From JAHFUI01 sp041485905 (GTDB taxonomy: Bacteria; Acidobacteriota; Vicinamibacteria; Vicinamibacterales; CAVVIG01): a stretch of DNA of 12,735 nucleotides. Below, one piece after another: positions 7,390 to 12,735 of this stretch (position 1 is the stretch's first letter; each line of letters starts with the position of its first letter). The translations under genes and the position numbers were made by a program. The stretch is taken from assembly GCA_041485905.1 (NCBI GenBank), contig JBGPKK010000135.1:1-12735 (forward strand). The letters are read 5' to 3'. The notes under the pieces are model-generated. The model had not been told where the DNA came from. It worked only from the letters and a program-made list of their open reading frames with translations, and did not search any database.

Positions 7390-7398
7390 TGGGCCAGT
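7376..7398. promoter_or_regulatory. FadR-like operator at the regulator's promoter
   Basis: ACTGGTCCGACCACT contains the palindrome TGGTCCGACCA (7378-7388), matching the TGGTNnACCA form bound by FadR-subfamily GntR proteins and close to the E. coli FadR site. A second overlapping palindrome, ACTGG-G-CCAGT, covers 7388-7398. On the minus strand TATGCT (7406-7401) is a possible -10 just upstream, which would put the operator at the start of the regulator's transcript, fitting autoregulation. The -35 is not clear. The site lies 116 bp from the divergent operon's first gene. Confidence 0.6.
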
Positions 7399-7409
7399 TT
7401 AGCATAGAG

Positions 7410-7507
7410 GAACTTAGAACTCAGAAGTAAGAACTTAGAAGTAAGAACTTGGCCATGATGTTCATTCTTAGTTCTCAGTTCTCAGTTCTTAGTTCTTTAG
7501 TTCTCAG
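7410..7507. repeat. inverted pair of AT-rich heptamer arrays in divergent promoter region
   Basis: The left arm (7410-7451) is six contiguous 7-nt units: GAACTTA, GAACTCA, GAAGTAA, GAACTTA, GAAGTAA, GAACTTG. The right arm (7465-7507) is TTCTTAG, TTCTCAG, TTCTCAG, TTCTTAG, an 8-nt TTCTTTAG, then TTCTCAG. The left arm's reverse complement is of the same TTCTNAG/C type, so the arms can pair imperfectly over some 42 bp around a 13-nt centre. It fills the gap between the regulator's promoter and the ATG at 7514. It is strikingly AT-rich for this GC-rich DNA. Seen directly. Confidence 0.85.
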
Positions 7508-7513
7508 CTTGCC

Positions 7514-7843
7514 ATGATCGAATTCACCGCCGCCGGCTCGTCGCGCGTCCTGTCCCGGGCGATCGAGGCGTACGCGACCGGGCAGGGTAACGTGACCGCG
7601 ATCGTCGTGCCGTGGGAGAGCGACGCCGCCACGCTGCGCATGGCGGTCACCTCCGTGAAGAGCGACGGATGGGCCATCGAGCACACCAACCTCGGCACGA
7701 TCACCTTGACGGATCTGGGCAACGACCGCACGCGTGTGGCCATCGCGCCTCACGAACCCGATCATGTCGAGAAACAGGAGCTGACCACCTTCTTCGACCG
7801 GTTCGCCGGGAAGGTGCAGAGCCAGTTCGCAGTCAGGCCATGA
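7514..7843 (+). CDS. uncharacterised 109-residue protein, first gene of the AAA/oxidoreductase operon
   Basis: A small soluble protein without signal peptide or membrane segment. Segments such as VTAIVVPWESD, MAVTSVKSDGWAIEHT and LGTITLTDLGNDRTRVAIAP suggest an alpha/beta fold ending in a long helix (VEKQELTTFFDRFAGKVQSQF). The beta hairpin before the last helix is reminiscent of START/SRPBCC-like small-ligand proteins, but I do not claim membership. The ATG at 7514 follows the heptamer array by only 6 nt and lacks a recognisable ribosome site, so translation may be leaderless or the transcript may start within the repeat. Its stop overlaps the AAA ATPase start as ATGA, implying coupled translation. 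Confidence 0.75.
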   Translation: MIEFTAAGSSRVLSRAIEAYATGQGNVTAIVVPWESDAATLRMAVTSVKSDGWAIEHTNLGTITLTDLGNDRTRVAIAPHEPDHVEKQELTTFFDRFAGKVQSQFAVRP

Positions 7844-9972
7844 CCGATCCGGCCACCTCGTCGCCGCCCGCGGTCGTCACGCTCCGCGTCGCGGAAGCGC
7901 GCGTCGAGGATATCGGCCATGCCATCGCCCGACTGGCGCCGGCCGACGTGGTGCGCCTCGGCATCCGGCCTGGCGACGTGTTGAAGATGACCGGGCGCAC
8001 CATGGCGGTCGCGCGCGCCGAGCTCGCCGATCCGGGACAGGCGGGCGTGATCCAGATCGACGGCACCGCGCGCAGCAACTGCGGCGCCGGGCTGCAGGAG
8101 CAGGTGGTCGTCGCGCCCGTCGAGTCAGCCCCGGCCGTGGCGGTCCGTTTCTCGCCGTTGTGGGAAGGGGCGGCGCCGGCCATCATCGCGCTCGACCGCC
8201 TGCTCGAGGATCTCGTCGGTGTGCCGGTCGTCACCGGGTGCGCGGTGCGCGCGCCGACGTTCGCCAAGGCGGTGAATTTTCAGGTGGTGCGCACGATTCC
8301 CTCCGGACCGGTCGTGATCGGCCCGCGCACCGACATCCGCGTCGTGGAAGGCGAGCAGACGGCGGCCCGTGCGCCCGCCGTGTCCTACGAGGACATCGGC
8401 GGGCTCGAGCGTGAAGTGGCGCGCGTGCGCGAGATCGTGGAGTGGCCGCTGAAGCACTCCCGGCTCTTCGAGCGGCTGGGTGTGCTCGCGCCCAAAGGCG
8501 TGCTGTTGTACGGCCCGCCCGGCACCGGCAAGACCCTCGTCGCCCGCGCCGTGGCGGCGGAGAGCCGCGTGCACTTCATCCATCTCAACGGCCCCGAGAT
8601 CATGCGGAAGTTCTACGGCGAGAGCGAAGCGAAGCTGCGCGAGGTCTTCGAGGAAGCGGCGCGGCACGCGCCGGCGATTCTCTTCATCGACGAAATCGAC
8701 GCCGTGGCGCCCAAACGCGCGGAAGTCGTCGGCGAGGTCGAGAAGCGCGTCGTGGCGCAGTTGCTGAGCCTGATGGACGGCTTCGTGGCGCGCGGTCAGG
8801 TCATCGTCATCGGCGCCACCAACATCCCGGAGGTCCTCGACCCGGCGCTGCGGCGTCCGGGGCGCTTCGATCGGGAGATCGAAATCGGCGTGCCGAATAC
8901 GGCGGCCCGCCTTCAGATCCTCAGGATTCACACGCGCGCCATGCCGCTCGGGCCCGATGTCGACCTCCAGGAGATCGCGGACCATACGCACGGCTTCGTC
9001 GGCGCCGATCTCGAAGCGCTGTGCCAGGAAATCGGCATGGTCGCGCTGCGCCGCTTCCTTTCCGCGGCGCCAATCGAAGGCGACGAAGCCGTCCGGCTGA
9101 AGCCGGACGCCACGTACGAAACACTGCAGGTGACGCGCGACGACGTGCTGGCCGGACTGAAGGAAGTCGAGCCGAGCGCGACGCGCGAATTCTTCATCGA
9201 GAAGAGCGCCGCGACGTTCGCATCGCTCGGCGGACTCGACGAGGTGAAGCGGCTGCTCGACGCCGTGGTCGAACACTCGCACATGCGCAACGATCTCTAT
9301 GAGCAGGTCGGGCTCGAGCCGCCGCGCGGCATCCTGTTCGACGGACCCTCTGGCACCGGCAAGACCGCGATGGCGCGGGCGCTGTCGGGCGAGAAGCAGA
9401 TTCCGCTCATTGCCGTGGACGGCCCGCAGCTGTACTCGAAGTGGCTCGGCGAATCCGAGAAAGCGCTGCGCGAGGTCTTCAAGAAAGCGAGGCGCGCGGC
9501 GCCCTGCATTCTGTTTTTCGACACGATCGATGCGGTCGCGCCGAGGCTGGGCGGCGAAGGGCTCCACTCCGACATCTACCAGCGCATGCTCAGTCAGCTT
9601 CTGCGTGAGATCGACAACCTGCGCGATGTCACCGGCGTGATCCTGCTGGCGGCCACGAATCGGCCCGAACGCGTGGAACCGGCGCTCTTGCGCAGCGGGC
9701 GGTTCGACTATATCGTTCGGTTTGCGAAACCCGGCGCCGCCGATCGGGCCGCAGTGATTCGGCTCTGCTGTCGGAGAGTGCCACTCGCGCCGGACGTCGA
9801 CGTCGAGGCGCTGGCCGCGCGGACCGACGGGCTCACGGGCGCCGACATCGAAAGCCTGACCAAGAAGGCGACGCTCTTCGCGATTGCGGAATTTCAACAC
9901 GGGACTCGCCAGGCGCCATTTGTCGTGCGGCGCAGCGATTTCGATGCGGTCATTGAAACATCACGGGAGTGA
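7840..9972 (+). CDS. CDC48/VAT-like AAA+ ATPase, two ATPase domains
   Basis: A 710-residue hexameric unfoldase of the CDC48/p97/VAT type. The N-domain (about 1-185) has the double-psi-barrel signature VRLGIRPGDVLKMTG and IQIDGTARSNCGAG. D1 has Walker A GPPGTGKT (225-232), Walker B ILFIDEID (280-287, Glu285), a pore loop around KFYGESE, and the sensor/arginine-finger stretch GATNIPEVLDPALRRPGRFDRE. D2 has Walker A GPSGTGKT (502-509), pore loop KWLGESE, and Walker B ILFFDTID with Thr562 where the catalytic Glu should be; its arginine-finger region reads LLRSGRFDY. D2 probably binds but poorly hydrolyses ATP (inference). The D1-D2 linker contains an in-frame REP-like element (9091-9118). The ATG at 7840 overlaps the previous stop; a longer frame to 7612 runs through the preceding gene and lacks homology. 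The oxidoreductase gamma gene starts 6 nt downstream, so one operon. Confidence 0.92.
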   Translation: MTDPATSSPPAVVTLRVAEARVEDIGHAIARLAPADVVRLGIRPGDVLKMTGRTMAVARAELADPGQAGVIQIDGTARSNCGAGLQEQVVVAPVESAPAVAVRFSPLWEGAAPAIIALDRLLEDLVGVPVVTGCAVRAPTFAKAVNFQVVRTIPSGPVVIGPRTDIRVVEGEQTAARAPAVSYEDIGGLEREVARVREIVEWPLKHSRLFERLGVLAPKGVLLYGPPGTGKTLVARAVAAESRVHFIHLNGPEIMRKFYGESEAKLREVFEEAARHAPAILFIDEIDAVAPKRAEVVGEVEKRVVAQLLSLMDGFVARGQVIVIGATNIPEVLDPALRRPGRFDREIEIGVPNTAARLQILRIHTRAMPLGPDVDLQEIADHTHGFVGADLEALCQEIGMVALRRFLSAAPIEGDEAVRLKPDATYETLQVTRDDVLAGLKEVEPSATREFFIEKSAATFASLGGLDEVKRLLDAVVEHSHMRNDLYEQVGLEPPRGILFDGPSGTGKTAMARALSGEKQIPLIAVDGPQLYSKWLGESEKALREVFKKARRAAPCILFFDTIDAVAPRLGGEGLHSDIYQRMLSQLLREIDNLRDVTGVILLAATNRPERVEPALLRSGRFDYIVRFAKPGAADRAAVIRLCCRRVPLAPDVDVEALAARTDGLTGADIESLTKKATLFAIAEFQHGTRQAPFVVRRSDFDAVIETSRE
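9091..9118 (-). repeat. REP-like 28-bp palindromic element, copy 2 (inside AAA ATPase gene)
   Basis: Read on the minus strand: CGTACGTGGC, then stem GTCCGGC / GCCGGAC around loop TTCA. It matches copy 1 (3646-3673) at 24 of 28 positions. Two of the changes swap a C-G stem pair for G-C, keeping the hairpin. On the plus strand it is translated in frame as about residues 418-426 (VRLKPDATY) in the linker between the two ATPase domains, a region variable in length in CDC48 relatives. Confidence 0.75.
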
Positions 9973-9978
9973 AGTCCG

Positions 9979-10626
9979 ATGGGTTACACCGAGCTCACTG
10001 TGTGGACGCGCGGCATCATCATGGACAAAGAGGGTCGCGACATCGTCAATTCGGTGGCCGCGGCGGGCCGCCTCGAGGGCAAGTTCACGCAGGCGATGGA
10101 GAACTACGTCGACAACCCCGATCGCACCAACGCACCGACGCGCAAGTACTGCCGCGTGAGCGACAGCGAGATCGAGAACGCGCTCACCTACGAGAACGAG
10201 CAGCCGAACATCGTCGTGCTTGTCGAGGAGACGATGGTCAAGGGGTGGGATTACATGCGCGGCATGCCGCCCGGCGGCACGCTGGTGATCAACACGCACT
10301 ACACGCCCGAGTACATGCTCCGCTTCGTGCCCGGCCCCGAGCGCCTGGCGCAGCTCGTGTGCGTGGACGCCGCGAAGCTGGCCGATCACAAGTGGCTCTA
10401 CTATCGGCTGGGCGAGCTGGGTCTCGACCGGCTGTCGACCGAAGGCGCCGCCGAGCGCAACAAGGCGATCGCGCCCGACATCGCCGCCCCACTGATCGCC
10501 GCGGTGGTCAAGACGACGGGCATCGTCAGGCTCGAGACGATTGAACCGATGATTTCGAACAAAGCGGCGTTCGAGGCGGGACTCAAGACCATGCACGTGC
10601 TGCCGCTCAATCCGGTGGCAGCGTGA
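9979..10626 (+). CDS. 2-oxoacid:acceptor oxidoreductase gamma-type subunit (oxalate oxidoreductase-like)
   Basis: A 215-residue gamma subunit (domain III) of a thiamine-diphosphate 2-oxoacid oxidoreductase. The alignment to the family is visible through AAAGRLEGKFTQAMENYVDNPDR and the following YCRVSDSEI, which match the usual EGK-(Y/F)-Q and R-(I/V)-SD positions. A Rossmann-like half follows: IVVLVEETMVKGWDYMRGMPPGGTLVIN, and then CVDAAKLA. The usual N-terminal GGQG glycine loop is replaced by RGIIMDKEG, so this is a divergent branch. The ATG at 9979 has GGGAG upstream. The gene lies 6 nt after the AAA gene and 35 nt before the flavoprotein/ferredoxin gene, with the alpha subunit next. Phenylglyoxylate dehydrogenase-type enzymes share this layout and are the main alternative. 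Confidence 0.8.
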   Translation: MGYTELTVWTRGIIMDKEGRDIVNSVAAAGRLEGKFTQAMENYVDNPDRTNAPTRKYCRVSDSEIENALTYENEQPNIVVLVEETMVKGWDYMRGMPPGGTLVINTHYTPEYMLRFVPGPERLAQLVCVDAAKLADHKWLYYRLGELGLDRLSTEGAAERNKAIAPDIAAPLIAAVVKTTGIVRLETIEPMISNKAAFEAGLKTMHVLPLNPVAA

Positions 10627-10661
10627 CACAGAATTTATGACCAGATATTGAGGATCCATAT

Positions 10662-12506
10662 ATGTCGACCAAAGGTACTCATATTCCCGATTGGCTCGCG
10701 GTGCCGTTTGCCGGGATCACGCCGGCGCCTTCGCAGCAAAAAGGGCAGGATCTGTTCCCCACCGGGAACTGGCGGTCGATACGGCCGGTGTACCGCGACA
10801 AGATGCCCCCCTGCAACAACGCCTGCGGGACCAACGAGAAGATCCAGGGCTATCTCGACCTCGTGAAGCGCGGCAAGTATCTCGACGCCTACGCGCTCAT
10901 CAAGGAAGACATGCCGTTTCCGTCGGTCACCGGCCGCGTCTGCTACCACCCGTGCGAGCAGGCGTGCAATCGCGGACAGTACGACGAGGCCATTTCGATC
11001 CGCGCTGTCGAGCGGTTCCTCGGCGATCTGGGCCAGGCGCTGCCGCGCGACGTCGTCAAAGCCGGGCCGTCCAACGGGAAGAAAGTTGCCGTTGTCGGGT
11101 CGGGTCCCGCCGGACACAGCGCCGCGTACCAGCTCGCGCGCCTCGGCTACCAGGTCACCATCCTCGAGAAATCGCCGAAAGCCGGCGGGCTCAATCGCGG
11201 CGGCATTCCCGACTGGGTGCTTCCGCAGGACGTGCTCGATCGGGAAATCGAGCGGCTGGTGGAGCTCGGCATCACCATCAAGACGAATACCGAAGTGGGC
11301 AAGGACGTCAGCTGGGACGAGTTGAAGAAGAACTACGACGCCTGCGTGCTGGCGGTCGGTCTGACGGAGCCCAACAGCGCGAGAGCCGAGGGTGAAGACA
11401 AAGCGGGCGCGCACTACGGACTCCCGTTCCTTCGAGACATCGGCATGGGCACGTCGAAGGTGAAGCTCGGGCCGCGCGTGGCGGTCATCGGCGGCGGCAA
11501 CACCGCGATCGACTGCGCGCGCGAAGCCTTCCGGCAAGGCGCTCAGGAAGTGACGATGATCACGGTCGAGGGCAGCCCTGAGGAGATGCCGTGCGTGCCC
11601 GAAGATCTGCACGACATGGTAGAGGAAGGGGTGGAGCTGCTGCACGGGCGCGCCGTGACCGCCGTGCTCGGCAACGGCAAGGTCGACGCGCTGCAGCTGC
11701 ACCCGGCGCGCTTCATGGGCCCCATCAACGCCTCGCCGATTGCCATCGATCGGAAGGCGCCGGCCGAGCACTTCGCCGTCGACAACGTGATCATCGCGGT
11801 CGGCCAGCACGCGTCGCTCACGTGGCTGCCCGACGAGTTCAAGACCGAGCGCGGCACGATCAAGATCGACCGGTTCGGGCGTCTCGGCGACACGAGCTTC
11901 TTTGCGGCCGGCGACATCGTGCAGATCGGCTCGGGTCAGCCGCTGATGGTGGTCAACGCCGTCGGCGACGGCAAGCGGGTCGCCTTCCACGTGGACAAGG
12001 TGCTCCGGAGCGAGCCGCTGCAGCCGCGCACGATCCCGCTCGACGTGATCACCGATCTCGCCCGCATGAACATGACCTACTTCCCGCACTTCCCGCGCGT
12101 GCAGCAGGGGCTCCTGCCCCCGACGAGCCGCCGCCACACGCAGGACGAGGTCATTCAGGCGTTCACCGAGGAGCAGGCGGTGGAGGAATCGAACCGCTGC
12201 TTCAGTTGCGGGACGTGCAACGCGTGCGACAACTGTTATCTGGTCTGCCCCGAGCCCTGCATCATCCGCCTCGATCGGTCGAATGGGCTCTACAAGATTC
12301 TGGTCGACTACTGCAAGGGCTGCCGCGTGTGCATCGAAGAGTGTCCGACGGGTTGCCTCGAGGGTGTGCCCGAGCTGGACTTCGACACGGGCGTCGTCCG
12401 GATGGACACGGCGTTCGCGATCACGCAGGGGCTGCACGGGCGGCAGGCCGAGGAACTGCGGAAGCTTCCCGACCTGGCGCCGAAGGACATCGAGAACTGG
12501 AGATAG
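10662..12506 (+). CDS. GltD-like FAD/NAD(P) oxidoreductase fused to 2[4Fe-4S] ferredoxin domain
   Basis: A 614-residue electron-transfer subunit. The N-terminal GltD-type cluster-binding region has Cys51, Cys55, Cys94, Cys98 and Cys102 (PPCNNACG and GRVCYHPCEQAC). The FAD-binding loop GSGPAG is at 146-151 and a second dinucleotide loop, GGGNTA, for NAD(P) at 277-282. FFAAGDI marks the FAD-closing motif. The C-terminus carries ferredoxin motifs CxxCxxCxxxCP at 519-530 and 551-562, with an extra Cys513 and Cys516 ahead. It probably passes electrons between the oxidoreductase core and NAD(P), with the ferredoxin domain replacing the separate delta subunit. The ATG at 10662 has TGAGGA at 7-nt spacing. 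There is no GltB partner here, so glutamate synthase is unlikely. The next gene starts 2 nt later. Confidence 0.92.
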   Translation: MSTKGTHIPDWLAVPFAGITPAPSQQKGQDLFPTGNWRSIRPVYRDKMPPCNNACGTNEKIQGYLDLVKRGKYLDAYALIKEDMPFPSVTGRVCYHPCEQACNRGQYDEAISIRAVERFLGDLGQALPRDVVKAGPSNGKKVAVVGSGPAGHSAAYQLARLGYQVTILEKSPKAGGLNRGGIPDWVLPQDVLDREIERLVELGITIKTNTEVGKDVSWDELKKNYDACVLAVGLTEPNSARAEGEDKAGAHYGLPFLRDIGMGTSKVKLGPRVAVIGGGNTAIDCAREAFRQGAQEVTMITVEGSPEEMPCVPEDLHDMVEEGVELLHGRAVTAVLGNGKVDALQLHPARFMGPINASPIAIDRKAPAEHFAVDNVIIAVGQHASLTWLPDEFKTERGTIKIDRFGRLGDTSFFAAGDIVQIGSGQPLMVVNAVGDGKRVAFHVDKVLRSEPLQPRTIPLDVITDLARMNMTYFPHFPRVQQGLLPPTSRRHTQDEVIQAFTEEQAVEESNRCFSCGTCNACDNCYLVCPEPCIIRLDRSNGLYKILVDYCKGCRVCIEECPTGCLEGVPELDFDTGVVRMDTAFAITQGLHGRQAEELRKLPDLAPKDIENWR

Positions 12507-12508
12507 CA

Positions 12509-12735
12509 ATGGCAACGGTGATCGAAAGGAAAAAGAAGACCGTCCGCATCAACGGCTGCGTCGCAGCGGCGCAGGCCGCCAAGTATGCCGACGTCGACGT
12601 GATCGCGGCCTATCCCATCCGGCCCTACACGGCGACGATGATGGCGCTGGCGCAGATGGTGGCCAACGGCGAGCTCGACGCCGAGTACATCGTGGCCGAC
12701 AGCGAGCACTCGCAGTTGAGCATCGCGCACGGCGC
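12509..12735 (+). CDS. 2-oxoacid:acceptor oxidoreductase alpha subunit, oxalate oxidoreductase-like (partial, runs off window)
   Basis: The first 75 codons of an alpha subunit (pyrimidine-binding domain of the thiamine-diphosphate enzyme). The visible segment INGCVAAAQ, then ADVDVIAAYPIRP (28-39), VANGELDAEYI (51-61) and DSEHSQLSIAHG (64-75), follows the PorA family order. Glu66 sits at the conserved SEH position thought to activate the cofactor. The substrate motif is YPIRP (35-39) with Arg38, where pyruvate enzymes have Thr in YPITP. As I recall from structural work on Moorella thermoacetica oxalate oxidoreductase, this Arg helps bind the second carboxylate of oxalate. The ATG at 12509 is preceded by GGAGA at 5 nt. 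The beta subunit should lie downstream. Confidence 0.88.
   Translation, partial: MATVIERKKKTVRINGCVAAAQAAKYADVDVIAAYPIRPYTATMMALAQMVANGELDAEYIVADSEHSQLSIAHG

Noticed and set aside
7410..7507. CRISPR array
   Set aside because: Units are 7 nt, contiguous and inverted, with no spacers and no cas genes nearby.
7612..7839. Extension of the AAA ATPase start upstream to 7612
   Set aside because: The extra 76 residues overlap the 109-residue gene in another frame and are Arg/His-rich shadow sequence. The N-domain begins after the ATG at 7840, which has the ATGA overlap.
8125..9900. Long minus-strand ORF (591 codons) opposite the AAA ATPase
   Set aside because: It is a shadow of the AAA reading frame with low-complexity Arg/His/Asp composition and no motifs.
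10662..12506. Glutamate synthase small subunit (gltD)
   Set aside because: There is no large subunit nearby, the C-terminus carries a ferredoxin domain, and the neighbours are 2-oxoacid oxidoreductase subunits.
10635..12515. Minus-strand ORF (626 codons) opposite the flavoprotein/ferredoxin gene
   Set aside because: The sense strand carries Rossmann loops and ordered cysteine motifs; the antisense product has no recognisable feature.
12509..12735. Ordinary pyruvate:ferredoxin oxidoreductase alpha subunit (porA)
   Set aside because: Not fully excluded, but YPIRP in place of YPITP argues against pyruvate as the main substrate; kept as an alternative only.

Overview
The window is high-GC bacterial DNA with compact genes in short co-directional clusters. 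The gene content is: a malate synthase A, an oxalate/formate-type transporter, an ECF sigma factor with its anti-sigma factor, a bacterial CDC48-like AAA ATPase, and a 2-oxoacid oxidoreductase cluster. Together with the repeat families this looks most like an Acidobacteriota (Vicinamibacteria-like) genome. That assignment is inference from protein and repeat flavour; there is no rRNA or other phylogenetic marker here.

Layout. (1) 1-3563, minus strand: a possible 53-residue ORF at the edge, then an MFS transporter of the oxalate/formate antiporter type followed after 41 nt by malate synthase. The two read as one operon (transporter first). (2) 3735-5631, plus strand: a compact cassette of ECF sigma factor, single-span anti-sigma factor and a predicted exported protein of unknown function. 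(3) 5635-7389, minus strand: an FCD-type GntR regulator, an uncharacterised 274-residue protein whose start overlaps the regulator's stop, and a small 41-residue ORF. (4) 7514-12735, plus strand and divergent from the regulator: a 109-residue unknown protein, a two-domain CDC48-like AAA ATPase (4-nt overlap), a gamma-type subunit of a 2-oxoacid oxidoreductase (6-nt gap), a GltD-like flavoprotein fused to a 2[4Fe-4S] ferredoxin domain, and the start of an alpha subunit that runs off the window.

How the genes may work together. The alpha subunit carries YPIRP where pyruvate:ferredoxin oxidoreductases have YPITP. An Arg at this position is the signature I associate with oxalate oxidoreductase (oxalate to 2 CO2 plus two electrons). 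With a transporter that keeps both basic residues important in OxlT, a glyoxylate-consuming malate synthase, and an FCD regulator (a family that usually senses small carboxylates) with a FadR-like palindrome at its own promoter, the window reads as a C2-acid (oxalate/glyoxylate) utilisation locus. An AAA unfoldase with a degenerate second ATPase site is built into the oxidoreductase operon.

The window also holds repeat structures not explained by the genes. A 28-bp REP-like palindrome occurs once between genes and once in frame inside the AAA ATPase gene, with compensatory stem changes. Two unrelated heptamer (7-nt period) arrays flank the regulator, one inside a coding sequence and one forming a long imperfect inverted repeat in the divergent promoter region.
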